Under the pieces are notes generated by a model, which was given only the letters and a program-made list of their open reading frames with translations, was not told where the DNA came from and ran no database searches. The translations under genes were made by a program, and so were the position numbers. DNA of 64,000 bases from Leptidea sinapis (Eukaryota > Arthropoda > Insecta > Lepidoptera > Pieridae): NCBI RefSeq assembly GCF_905404315.1, contig NC_066279.1, positions 3,918,501-3,982,500 on the forward strand, read 5' to 3'. Positions 34,640 through 47,200 of this stretch are shown in pieces; positions within the stretch are counted from its first letter, which is position 1; the number at the start of each line of letters is the position of its first letter.

Positions 34640-34828
34640 TGCCGTGAAGCAGTAATGTGTAAACATAAGCGTGTTTCGGTCTGAAGGGCGCCGTAGCTAG
34701 TGAAATTAGACACTCAGAATTTTTGAGTTTTTCAAGAATCCTGAGCGGCACTGTATTGTTATGGGTAAGGCGGATTAATTACCATCAGCTGAACGTCCTT
34801 ATCGTCTCATCCCTTATTTTCATTCAAA
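34640..34828 (-). repeat. Interspersed repeat A, minus strand, inside the gene 2 upstream region
   Basis: GCCGTGAAGCAGTAATGTGT, TCTGAAGGGCGCCGTAGC and AACGTCCTTATCGTCTCATC. It follows directly on GAATGCTCACATAATATT, which matches the unbroken upstream region of gene 1 near 4165. It therefore inserted into the duplicated promoter region after the genes separated. Confidence 0.7.
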
Positions 34829-34944
34829 AAAATCTTTATTTGTATGGTTTATGTATGGATTGATGCATCGATTGTACTTAATAACTCTGTTGTTTTTTTA
34901 TAGTTTACTTTTATTTTCTTAATAAATCAAGAGTATTTTTTTCT

Positions 34945-35112
34945 TCTCATTAATTCCGAAGAGATCGTATATCTTGATGCAAATGAATAAAGTAATATTG
35001 AACTTGAAATTTTAACGTTTGTGGCCGCCCTATGGAGCAAATAATTAGGTATATTAATAATGGTAGAAACAAGTACAGCCATTTGTACAAAGTTAGTTGT
35101 TCAGCGCTGGTC
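34945..35112 (+). promoter_or_regulatory. Conserved proximal upstream/5' leader region of P450 gene 2
   Basis: Shares TTAATTCCGAAG, AATATTGAACTTGAAATTT and CATTTGTACAAAGTTAGT with gene 1. An additional ATG at 35032 is in frame with the P450 start and could add 27 residues. Another ATG at 35052 opens a frame overlapping the P450 start. Neither is matched in gene 1, so 35113 is preferred. Confidence 0.45.
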
Positions 35113-35269
35113 ATGTATCTGTTGTTAGTTAGTGTTGTGTTGTTATTGTGGTATTTGTTGTTTCGAATTAAAAGACAAAGGCTTTATCAATTAGCTGAAC
35201 CTATACCCGGGACTAAAGATACATTTCCATTTTTAGGGCTTTTAAAGTATTCATACAATGCGGTTGATA
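35113..35269 (+). CDS. P450 gene 2, exon 1 (membrane anchor)
   Basis: Same length as exon 1 of gene 1, donor GTAAGTAT. Four residue differences from gene 1. It is followed by a 17.3-kb intron. Confidence 0.84.
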
Positions 35270-38200
35270 GTAAGTATTTAGGGATACCTACTTTAGAAAA
35301 TTTTAAGGAAAATATTACAATATATGGACATGGTGTTGGAATTATAATTTTTTATATCGCACGCTGAGAACGAAAATGACCTATATAAAAATTTGTGTCT
35401 TTTCTGAATAGAAGAATATGTGTCTCACAAATTAAGCATGTTCTAATCATTCTACTATAATTTTTGAATATGAAAATGAAAGTTATTAATTTTTTGTCAA
35501 TATTATTTTACTTTATAGCTTTAACCATTTTTTTTGTAAGAAATAATTATTTACTAGCATTAGACAAAAAACCGTGTGGTGTCGTCGTGGGACACCAGAT
35601 ATGATCAAAGTTCCTTAAAGAATATTAATTGAAAGTTTTATTCGAGTTATAAAAAATAATTATTAGTATATATCTTTTGTTGCGCTTTTTATCGATAAAA
35701 ATAAATAAATCTACTTTACAAAATTATCTAAACACGTTTCATTTGTTTACAATGGTGCTAGATGAAGATAGTAGGATTTTATTGTACTTATACATGTAAC
35801 AATCGATATTTGAAAAAAAGACAATGAATATTGTCCACGTTTTCCAAAGCTAACTTTTTGACAAGAGCGAAGCCGCGGTGATCTAGTTACGAATAAGGAA
35901 GATATAAGTATCATTGTGTCAGATACGGAATTGACACTCACGAAAACCTTGAAAATTGTACCCATATTGATTTTATTAAAAACGTCACACCCGCCATCTT
36001 GGATCTCGAAACAGATCCTATTCTTATTTGACACTCACGAAATCATCAAAAACGATGAGTAAGGAGGAGAATAACAAGGAGTTTCATAAGACTATGGTAG
36101 AAGTGAAACTCAATACACAATGTTTAGAAACAAAAATTTCAAAATTTCATATCAATATTTCAAATTGAATATTTCAAAGAAAAATTTAAAAACATGAATT
36201 TCATGTCGTGGCAAAAGGAGAAAGATAAAGAAAGAATGACGCTTGCGTGTTGCTTGTAGTGTGAATGAAGTACGTGAATTCATGAGTATGCGTTATATAC
36301 CATATACCATGCGTTGGCGAGGCGGAGTGGGATTAGAAAGAGAAGGAACGAGAGAACGGAAAGAAAGAGGAAGAAAAAGAAAGGAATTATACTCTATTCG
36401 CTTGTGTATACGACTTCCTTTATAATATATTTTTCTTACGATTTTTAGTATCACATTTCTATCAGCTAGGTAGGGCAGCAAAATACCTATCTTCTCTACG
36501 CCTGCGGGAACTTCATTCCAAAAGCTGGAAGAAAATAGGTCACTTTAGTATTGAAAACATTATAATTCCTACTGACTTTTTTTTTCATAAATGTCTATTT
36601 ATTTCTTGTAGTACTAAAATATTTATTCAACATTTTTTCAAAATATGTTGGTTTGACAATTTTGTGCTATTTCACATAAAGGAACAATAAAACATGAAAA
36701 TAAGTTATTTCTAAGACATACCATGAACCTATCATGAATATTCCAAACAATATAAATCGTCTCAAAAATTGGTATCAAACCAAACAATTAGTATTTTTCT
36801 ATCTTACACTGGTTTAGATACAGTCATTCTTAAATAAAAGAAAAAATAGCAAAACATTCATTCCTGAAACAAAACTGATAAATTATTTTAGCCAAATCAA
36901 AACAGGCATATTATAAAACTTCAAACTCTTTCATTTTAATAGTAAAAAAAAGAGACTCTGTGCTTACTCCACTCATTGAGATCTTTCTTTTTAATAACCA
37001 TTTATTTACAAGTACAATATGTATCTATTTAGATACTAATATTTTTTTTCTTTGTTTGTTTATCTACAAACAATTAAAATACCTGGCGTATATGCTAGAT
37101 ATTATTTCTATTACTAAATCATTGAGATCTTTTTTTCTTATCTTTTAACTAAATTGGACACTCACACAACTTTATAACGTTTGTTCCTCATCTCAATGAG
37201 AGAATACGTCTCTATCAGAGTCTGATGTTTTATAATGAAATTAAAAACAGCTTTTCTTCGACTAAATTTCTTTTTTTGATCATTCCATTATACTGGTGCT
37301 GTTTTTTTTTATGGAATAGGAGGACAAACGAGCGTACGGGTCACCTGTTGTTAAGTGATCACCGCCGCCCACACTCTCTTGTAACACCAGAGGAATCACA
37401 GGAGCGTTGCCGGCCTTTAAGGAAGGTGTACGCGCTTTTTTTGAAGGTACCCATGTCGTATCGTCCCGGAAACACCGCACAAGGGGTCTCATTCCACAGC
37501 TTTGTAGTACGTGGAAGAAAGCTCCTTGTAAACCGCGGAGAGGAGCTGAGGACCGCCACACATTCAGATGGTGAGGATGATATCCTAACTTGTGGCGTGT
37601 CGTGCGAAGGTGGAGTTTGTTTGCGCCGTTATTGTTCGCATTTAATAGTATGCTAACGCCATCTGGAGGCTGATGTACAATCCAAGCATTGGCTTCACAC
37701 TATTTGAACCACATTTGTCCTAGCCTTCCAGGCCACCTCACATTACACCGCATCCGATTTGACTCCAGCATCACCAGTTTGATCTATTCGAACCGGATAG
37801 GAACAGCGATTTATACATTATTAAGCTTTTATGTTTGCATACGTAACTTTGAATCTAAATAGCACAAATTGCTATTTACTTAGGTAATATTAAAATTTAA
37901 AATTAAATATTTGTTCAGTAATTAATACGTTCTTCATAAATTATAAAAAATCAGAAGTCCTTTATTTTTCCAGAAAACATTCTACAATGGGTGTAAATAA
38001 TTTTAAGGTATCAATGTAATTGGCCATTTCTAGCATGTAAAAATATCATTAAATATTAATTTATTACAATATGTTACGTTTTTAAAGTGATAACCCTCAC
38101 GTCTAAGATTAATACACAAATAAAATTTGAAAAAAAATATTTTATGAACGATGCGGGACTCGAACCCACGACCTCCGGCGTTAAAAACATAACATATTGT

Positions 38201-41200
38201 AATAAATTAATTATTAATGATATTTTTTTTTATAATTTCTTAATATGCAAATATTGGGGTAGAGCAGGTTATCAACTGTTAAGTAGATCCTGTAGATGAA
38301 GCCACAACCTGAGAGTTGAACAAAGCAAACAGAATTTTATAACGAGGCAGGACTCGAACGGTTGGCTCAGTTGATAAGAGCACCGGCACGGAACGCCGGA
38401 GGTCGTGGGTTCGAGTCCCGCATCGTTCATAAAATAATGATTTTCAAATTTTATTTGTGTATTAATCCTAGAATTGAGGGTTATCACTTTAAAAACAAAA
38501 CATATTGTTTAGACATCTCAAGTCAATTTCCTAATATGCAAATATTGTGGTTGAGCAGGTTATCAACTGTAACCTTATTATAATAATTATTTCAAAATTA
38601 ATAAACTCTATATTAACATGCACTTGGGTGAATTTACTTAAAACCTAGTAGTATCATAACGTACACAATATTTCATAAGAACGTATTACAACACATTTTC
38701 AATATGGCGCTTGAGACAAAAAGCCTTTTTGAATATTGCTTTGCATTATTGATTATTGAGTATGTATTTTTATTGATCTATCATTTGTATTACGATTTGG
38801 CGGCAAATTAAAAAGTCTCTGCCGAGTCATCATGAATTTAACGCAGAAAATCTATCGTGAAATGATTTTTATAAGAACCTTGGATATTATTTAAATCTCT
38901 AAAACAATATTAAAGATTACGATAGGACTTTAACGATGAAGCGTAATCTCGCTTTCTTTACAGCTGGTTTTAATAAGACTAAGGATGGACGCACTAATAT
39001 TACCTATGATTTGCGTGAGGGATAACCTTTCACGGCAACGACTAAAGATAACATCAGTGTTGTGCAGCGTTTAAGAAACACTTATAAAATAGTGACCTAT
39101 CAACAGATTCGGGTAATCTTAGACATCGGTATGAGTTAAGTACACAAAATCCTCTAAGATTATTTAACGGTCAGGAAGCTCAGTGCCCGGTGGATATCTC
39201 TTAATTTGACTGAGGTCCAAAAACTCCTTTGTGTTGAAATATATAACGGAAGTGACTCAAACGCTGTGTTCAACACACTTACGGATTATGAAAACTGGAT
39301 GTACTGTAATGATCCCGAAACCAAAAACGAGGAGTTATACTACGAGAAGACCAAGAATGTGAATGGAGGTCGAAGCGAGGGGAAAGAAGATGGTGGCAAC
39401 GTTCTTCGGAAATTGACTAAGTGTATAGAAAAACAGTTACAGCTGAGTGGTACACTAATAATAGTACGAGAGCTAGCAACGTCAGGAAAACAAGCATTTC
39501 AGGTAGGCCAGTTTTTAGATAACCTATCCTCTCTCACTCTTCCGGACGTCATATGGACTATCTGGCTGGCGGTAGTGGTTACGTTCATCAATGCGCATCC
39601 TTCCTGCACAGATAAAATATCGATTTTTTAAATCATTTTAAGAAGTTTTTTTTGTTTTTTATTATTTTTATTGAACTTTCCACAACGTAATTCTAATATT
39701 GCCAGACATGACAACTGTTCCAGACGCTAATTTCGAATTAAAAAAAATATTTTTTTGCAAAATAATATAGTATGGCTGAAATTTTTTTGTAATATTATTT
39801 AAGTATCTAAAAACTTAAAATTTATTTGCCATACAATAATTCGGTTATTAAACCTTCAGACAGACCGATTTAAAGGTGGAAAGTGATGTGGTATTTATTT
39901 TGCTTGGTCTAAAAATTGTTGTCGAATAAATTACAGAGAAAGAATTAAAAATTATTGAATAAATGTGTGGATTAATGTAGTATCAAAATAATTATTTATT
40001 GTTGAACAAAATTAAGATAATAATCAATTTCAATATGTAAATAAACAAAAATTATATTTTTTTATTGATAATTGTATCACAAAAAACGGAGACATCTTGA
40101 TAATCATCATCATCATGTCATTTTAATTGTCATCAACGTCTTTTGGGTTGTCACCGTCTTGTAATTAAGTCAAAAAAGTGTAAAAAAGTCAAGTTATTAT
40201 CTGTAAAAGAATGAAAAATGTAATAATCTTTCGGTAAAGAAATTTATTAGTATTTTATTTTTAATTTTTACCTTAAATAATAATGTCGAAAACTAATGAT
40301 GGCAATTGCTCTCCAACAAACCAGACAAAATCATATTTATCGTCATTTATGGTCCAGCCGGAAGCTTGAGGTGATAGAGATGTCGGGTGTTTTAAATGAG
40401 CATTTCTCCAAAACTTTGTAACGTAACGAACTCGCAGTAAATGCTGATACAATTCACTTTTGCGTGGTGGTAGGCTGATGGATCACAGTTACGAAATTTT
40501 TTTTTCAAAATTATCATCTGATTTTTTAGACCGAAGTGTTTGAAAACAGATTGAACCGAACTTCATTGACGTTCCAAGAATCACGAGCTCCGTAAATATG
40601 ACAAATTAACTTTTCTAAGATCTTAAATGTCTCATTGAGCAATTCTTTATCATCTGTTATAATATTTTGTATTGTCGCGCGCGCTCGAACGGACAGCAGC
40701 TTACCCGATTTGCTCCGTAATTTTAATGTAAATACTGTGATAATAAGTCATATACGATTATAAGTGTGTGTTATTGGTGTATTAACATCTAAAAACCTAG
40801 AATACTAGTGAAACATATAGTGTTTAAACTTAAAACTGTAATTTGACCCTAAAATCTTTGGACATTACTGTGCCAAACTGTTGCATTAAACACGTAAGCG
40901 ACACGTGCATACCTACTTATTTGTGTTATGTGATCGTTAAAACTAACTGAACTAGAGTCTAGACCATTCCCTTATAATAAAGAATAATAATATCTTTTTA
41001 AACGATAGTTCTATCCCTATATAATAACCTGTTGAAATAGGTGCGTACTAGAAAATATGATGACCAACAATAATTGCAGCGCTTGCCGCTCGCCTATACT
41101 GGATGACTCATTCATGCAATGTTCAAAACAAACATGCATGAAAAAATATGATTTAAAGTGTCTTAAAATTGATATAGATCTATTTTGCGCATTTACAGTG

Positions 41201-44200
41201 GAGTACAAAAATAACTGGATGAGTTCTGAATGTGTAGACTCTCCAAATAGACGAATTATATCAGATGGAAGTCAAATATCGTTTTCTACACCGAATTATG
41301 TTAATGCGCAGCGCGGGAATCGAGTAAAATTTGCACCGTCCCCCTTTGATCAGTATGACGCGGACGACATCATACGAGGCGAATTAATTAAATTGCGGGA
41401 GGATGTAGTTTCTCGTTTAGATAGCCCGGCGAATCTTATAATTCATTTACAAAACTCAATTTTATGAGACCAAAAGTTATCTGAACAATATAGTAAAGAT
41501 AATAAGTTCGCTTGAGAAGAAAGTTTGTCATTGCGTGAGCAAAACCTACGCCGAGATTTTATCTGATAAAGAAACGGGTACATCTTCGTGTTTGATAAGA
41601 AGCGATAAAAACATCCTTAACAGTGAACGGAATATCAAAAAGTACAAAACTATGGAGCCAAAACAGATCATTCACAAAAATGATCCGAATAAAGTGTTGT
41701 GTACAAAACAAAATGAGGCCATTACAGTTGCGTCATCGGCAGCCTCACAGAACACTGCTGAGAGTGTAGTAGATGTGCAAAATGTAGATGAAAGTAGTAA
41801 GGAAGGCAGGAACTCCGTATCATTACAGAGGCGGGCTCAAGTCCGGTTCAGCAACAACACGGATTCATTAGCGATTAAAGGTATGGAGCGGAAGAAATTT
41901 TTGCATGTTTGGCGTCTACACCCTCAAACTACACCGGAGGACATAAGAAGTTACATTGAAAACATTTGTGGTTCGGATAATTCTATTAAGGTTGAAAAAA
42001 TCAAACACAAATCTAAGCGAGATTATGCATCATTTTATATAGGTGTCTCAGAAGAAAATTTTAATAAATTAAATAACCCTGACGTTTGGCCAATCAATAT
42101 AGAATTTATGGGAATGGATCTGGTTTCGAAGCACAAGCAAAAAAAATTCTGGTAACTAGAAAAATACAAATTTTCTACCAGAATGTAAGAGGCCTTCGAA
42201 CAAAATTAACAGAATTCCGGAATGGTTTACATCTTATGCACTATGATTTATACGCTATCACTGAATCGGGTTGTAATGAATCCATTCAAAATGCTGAACT
42301 TGTCCCAGTGGGGTATCAAATATTACGCTGCGACAGAACGGACGGTCGTAAGCAGGGCGGCGCGCTCCTAGTGGCTACACAGAGGTTTGAGTTGCGTCGG
42401 GTATGCATAACCTCCGTATCTATTGACAATTGTGCATTTGAAATTATTTGTGCCACCGTCTTTTTAAATAACAAATTTTTGTTTTTATGTTGTGTGCTGT
42501 ATATTCCACCGAATAGCTCGGAAAATGATTATTTAATTTTATTGTTATTATTAAAATACTAGAAGACTTATGTATTAAGTTTAAAAAAATAATTGTAATA
42601 GGAGATTTCAATATGTATTCTTGCCCTATTAGTGTCAGTAATTACTATGAATATTTGATAGCCTATTGTGAGTTCACTCAATGCAATTATGTTCCTAATA
42701 GCTTAGGTCGTCGATTGGATCTGGTATTGAGTTCGGGGTTCGATTCGGGTGCGGGAGGCGAGGTGTTAGTGTCCGCGGCGGACGAAGCGCTGGTACCGGT
42801 CGATGAGCATCACCCGCCGCTCGAGGTGTGCTGGCACACTGCGGCTCGCGCGCCGCTTGACCCTGCCGCAATCACGACCGCCGCCCCGCGCCCCAGTGCT
42901 CAACATTTACACTCAGGTACACGCGATTTGCGATGCAAATGGAACTTTTATAAGGCCGATTATCAATTGCTGTATTCCAAATTAACTATGTTTGATTGGT
43001 CTAAATTATATAAAATTAGTAATTTAGATGAAATGCTAAATTATTTCTATAATATAATAAATAATATTTTGGATGAATGTGTACCTAAAAGAAATAGAAA
43101 AAGGAAAAGTAGTGAAAATTATCGATATCCGGAATGGTACACGAGTGACTTAATAAAAAATATTAAAACTAAGGCGATGCTACACAAGCGGTATAAGAAG
43201 ACGAAATTACTCAGTTATTACAATAAATTCTCTTTATACAGAAAGTCCGTAAAACAAGAAGTTGAATATATATATAATATGCCACATATGAACAACACAA
43301 AGAAAAAATTCAGTGTCAGTTTTCTGCTGATCCAAAATCCTTTTGGGGATTTATAAAAGCAAGAAGGGGGTCATCGAGTAAGCAATTAATTTTGAAAGAT
43401 GGCAAACTTCTCACGAATGAAGAAAGTGCTTTGCAATTTGCTCAGTTCTTCGAAAGTGTTTACAGTTGCGAAAAGCCACTTTTGGACGCAGGATCGGCGG
43501 CATGCTACGGGGCTAGCAGCGCGCGCGTCCACTTAGAAGAGCTTACTGTGGCGGAAGTGAGTGAAGCTCTGGTGCGCCTCAAACCAAAGCATTCCGCAGG
43601 CCCGGATGGCATACCAGCATTCTTGTTTAAGGATTGTAGTAGGGTACTAGCTGAGCCTCTTCAATACATTTTAACACATGCGTGAAATATAGTACATTCC
43701 CTGAATTATGGAAAACCGCGAGAGTTATTCCAGTCCCGAAGGGTAAAGCGGGACCAGATGTCAGTGGGTATAGACCGGTGGCAGTCCTATCAACGCTGGC
43801 AAAAGTGTTCGAGTCAGCTATACATTGCAAGCTGTACGCCCAAGTGTCAGCGCAATTTTGCGACTCCCAACACGGATTTCGTCCAGCCCGAAGCACTGCC
43901 ACTAATCTTCTAAATCTGATGACATATTTGGTCCCAGCAATGGACTCTGGAATACAGGTAGGTGTGGTTTACCTAGATTTCCGAAAAGCATTTGACACTG
44001 TTGACAATGACGTATTGCTGAGGAAATTAGCGGATGTAGGTTGCTCGCCAAAAACATTACAGTTCTGGGCTTCTTACATGAGAGACAGAAAGCAGTATGT
44101 AGACTTTAATGGATACGAATCGGAGCCATACTTTACGAGATCTGGAGTAAGTCAAGGCAGTAACCTTGGACCTCTTGAATTTATCATAACGATAAACGAT

Positions 44201-47200
44201 CTGCCGGAGGTCCTAAGGCACAGCAAATGTCTCCTTTTTGCAGATGACGTAAAGTTAATGCTCCAAATAGGAGAAAAATCGGATTGCGACCACCTACAAG
44301 ATGACATCTCAAAATTGATAGACTGGAGCAGGGAGAATAAATTGAACTTCAATCCTGCTAAGTGTTGTGTCTTAAGTTTTACCCGAGCCAGTAAACCTAT
44401 ATTGTATAACTACAAGATAGGCACGGATACAGTGCAGCGCGTGAAGCAGATACAGGATCTGGGTGTCTTGTTTACATCGGACTTGATGTTTAGAGAGCAT
44501 ATAATTAAAACCTGCAAAAAGGCCTATAGAAATTTAGGGTTTGTTTTGAGACACTCTAAAGAGTTCACTAATGTCACAACCGTCAAGGTACTTTATAATG
44601 CACTGGTAAGGAGTCGTCTGGAGTACAACTCGGCGATATGGGGCCCTTATGAGGACAAGTACAGGTTGATGTTAGAGCGTGTCCAAAACAAATTCGTTAG
44701 GCACCTATACTTCAAGTTATATGGAGTATACCCATTTTACCCACTTATGTATCCGACACTGTTTGTGCTGGGTATGGTTGGGTATACTGAGTTGAGCGTC
44801 CGTAGGGATTTTTTTCTAGCAGCGTATGTGGTGAAGTTGTTGCGCGGGAAGGAGCACAACCCGGGGGTTCTGTGCTGCTTGAGTCTTCGTGTGCCGGACC
44901 GGTACGTGTGGAGGCGCCTCCATCCGCCACTACTATCCATTCCGTTGGCGAGAACAAATGTGTTGGCAAAGTCACCTTTAACTAGAGCCCTTCGCCATAT
45001 AAATGAACTCCACAACAAAGTGGACATTTTTGAGTGTACGTGGAGTGATCTCACAAGGGTATTGTTATATGTAGTATGTTATGGTAAATAGTAGTATGTT
45101 TAAGTTTTTTCTATTTCTGGTGTGATATATTATTTGTAATGTAATGTAGTTTGATTGTATGATTAGTTTTAGTTTGATTTGATTGTTGTTTGCTGTGTTT
45201 GTTATTCTTGTTTGTTTGTAACTGTCGCATTAGGTAATACCTGTAATGATAGTTGCTATGTGTGTGTGAAATAAATAAATAAATTTTGACAGGCTAATTG
45301 ATACTCTTCTGATTGCTCTAACAGTTTAAAAGGTCGAAGTTTACCTTTCCGGAAAAGAGCTGGTGTGTAGTCGCATCCTGGTGAGTATTGTTTGACTAAT
45401 TAAATTTAAGTTTTTAGATACTTAAATAATATTATAAAAAAATTTCAGCCATACTGAATTCTTTGAAATAAAAAATTTTTTAATTCGAAATTAGCGTCTG
45501 GAACAGTTTAAACAGCAATAAAAATGTCTGGCAATATTAGAATTACGTTGTGGAAAGTTCAATAAAAAATAAAAAACTTCTTAAAATTATTTAAAAAATC
45601 GATATTTTACCTGTGTAGCTAGGATGCGCATTGATGAACGCAACCACTACCGCCAGCCAGATAGTCCATATGACGTCCGGTAGAGTGAGAGAGATAGGAT
45701 ATCTAAAAACTGGCCTACCTGAAATTCTCTCTCAAAAACGTTGCTAGCTCTTAGACGATAATTGTTTGCCACTTGCATTGGAAAAAGTTTGGGAGACACG
45801 ACCTCGCAGTAGGATCCTTATTCACCACGACAATACCAAATCCAGGTAAAAGAACGACTATTTGGCGACATCACATCACATGTGCACTAACTGGGTCATC
45901 CACCATAGAGTCTTGGCGTAGAACGTTGCGATTTTTATTTATATATATTTTTAATGGACGCTGAGGCAGCTATGGCTGCATTTCGAAAGACCGTCAAAGG
46001 ATGCCTACTGCTATGGAAATTTGCCTGCCTGGTAAAGTGCTTTTATCAGTGGTATAGTGCTTTTATCAACGGATGCAACGATGTATTGACGTGAATGGAA
46101 ACCATTTTTAAAAGATTAAATAAGACTTAAGAAAGACTTTTGTTTTTTTTCTTTTTGTATTCTGCGTCCTGGCAATCTGTCTTTCAACAATGATCTATTA
46201 AGCTGTCTGAAAATGATTGTATTTAGGTGTTGTGTTTAGGAGAGGCTTTTCCGGTGAGAAATCTCTCAATTCTTGTCCACAAATCTTGCTGCTAGTCCCT
46301 GAAAACAGTGGCGCTTCAGCCTGGTGAATTTAAGGCTGCCGGGACCCTGAAATTGAAAAACAAGTTTGTTTCTATGCCTGTGAAGTCTAAACTGGTAGCT
46401 CTTACTGTACTTTTCTATTTCTTGCTTAATGGTTTCCAGTTTTATGTCTGCGTACATCAGTTTGTCGTTAACATGCCAAGGAATATTAAGCATGTTTCTG
46501 ACTATTTTGCTTTGGAACCTCTCCAGTATTTCTATGTTACTTGTGTTTGCCGATCCCCAGAGCTGAATTCCATATGTCCAAATAGGTTTTAGAATGGCTT
46601 TGTAAACAGCCAGAAGGCAAAAGCCTGTTGAAGCTATTGCTTAAATGTAAACGCAACCTAAAAGTTTATTTTGTCTGTGCTCAGTGTGACATATGTAATG
46701 TCAAATAGACGTCAGCCCTTTAACTTCCTGTTCTCTGCTAATGGTCATTGGTAATGTACGTACTTGTCTTGTTTGTTATCGCTCATAGTATTAAAATCAA
46801 GTGTAATCTCATCGCAGTGTTTTTATTCCTATCATTTTTCCTAACATGGTAGCAGAGCGTGGTTGGGAGAATAGGAAAAAATATTTATTTCGGCTAGATT
46901 ACGCGTACCAATTTTTCATCACGCACGCGTTACTTCGTTGCTTCGGTGAACAACATGGCGTCCCCGCTTGCACAAGGTATGGAGAAACTAAAAGGGGCAG
47001 AAAACTACTCCACTTGGAAGTTTACTATGCACATGCTATTAATTCACGAGGAATTGTGGGACTTCGTTGAAACCAATAACGAAAGCGACAAAAATAAAGG
47101 TGAGAAAGCGTTGGCGAGGATCGCGCTCTCTGTGGCACCGACGGTAATACCGTACATCCGTTCTGCCAAAACCGCGTTTGAGGCGTGGAACATACTGAAA

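Larger units (their letters stand above)
40670..45282 (+). mobile_element. Nearly complete Jockey-group LINE (4.6 kb)
   Basis: It is flanked by a 6-bp duplication ATTTTG (40664-40669 and 45283-45288) and ends in (AAAT)n. The 5' UTR starts with a GC-rich TTGTCGCGCGCGCTCGAACG. Two ORFs follow in order, ORF1 (zinc finger and RNA-binding) and ORF2 (endonuclease and RT). The number of disruptions is small (one stop and a frameshift in ORF1, about three frameshifts in ORF2), so this is one of the younger LINE copies here. Confidence 0.85.
39466..45752. mobile_element. Long-TIR DNA element inside mariner B, itself split by a LINE
   Basis: The left end 39469-39800 and right end 45420-45750 are reverse complements of each other over about 330 bp with few differences. 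Both begin GAGCTAGCAACGT and share TTTCAGGTAGGCCAGTTTTT, GACGTCATATGGACTATCTG and CCACAACGTAATTCTAATAT. Removing the LINE (40670-45282) leaves about 1.67 kb with a broken minus-strand ORF. Target duplication is TA or TAA (ambiguous). Superfamily unknown: the ORF is not a transposase I recognise, so it may be captured sequence or a decayed accessory gene. Confidence 0.8.
38831..46130 (+). mobile_element. Mariner transposon (copy B) split by a 6.3-kb nested insertion
   Basis: The left part (38831-39465) starts MNLTQKIYREMIF and continues with GRTNITYDLREG, TTKDNISVVQRLRNTYK, VTYQQI and the DYENWMYCNDPETKNEEL region carrying the first catalytic block. The right part (45752-46130) resumes with NNCLPLALEKVWETRPRSRI and HHDN, then frame-shifted WLHFERPSKD. 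The two parts abut in the transposase once 39466-45751 is removed. Stop codons show it was already decaying. Confidence 0.8.

Noticed and set aside
22822..35112. A third P450 gene between the two copies
   Set aside because: No P450 motif (WSRKRK, AATDTT, ESLR, FSTGPRNCIG) occurs here. The duplicated unit carries only the 3' flank of gene 1.
36328..36388. Purine-rich run as a triplex or regulatory site
   Set aside because: It is short and isolated, with no mirror symmetry noticed and no relation to either promoter.
38359..38435. A tRNA gene with A and B boxes
   Set aside because: No acceptor stem can be formed, base 33 of the anticodon loop is C rather than T, and the head is followed by a body shared with other dispersed copies. 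It is the head of a SINE.
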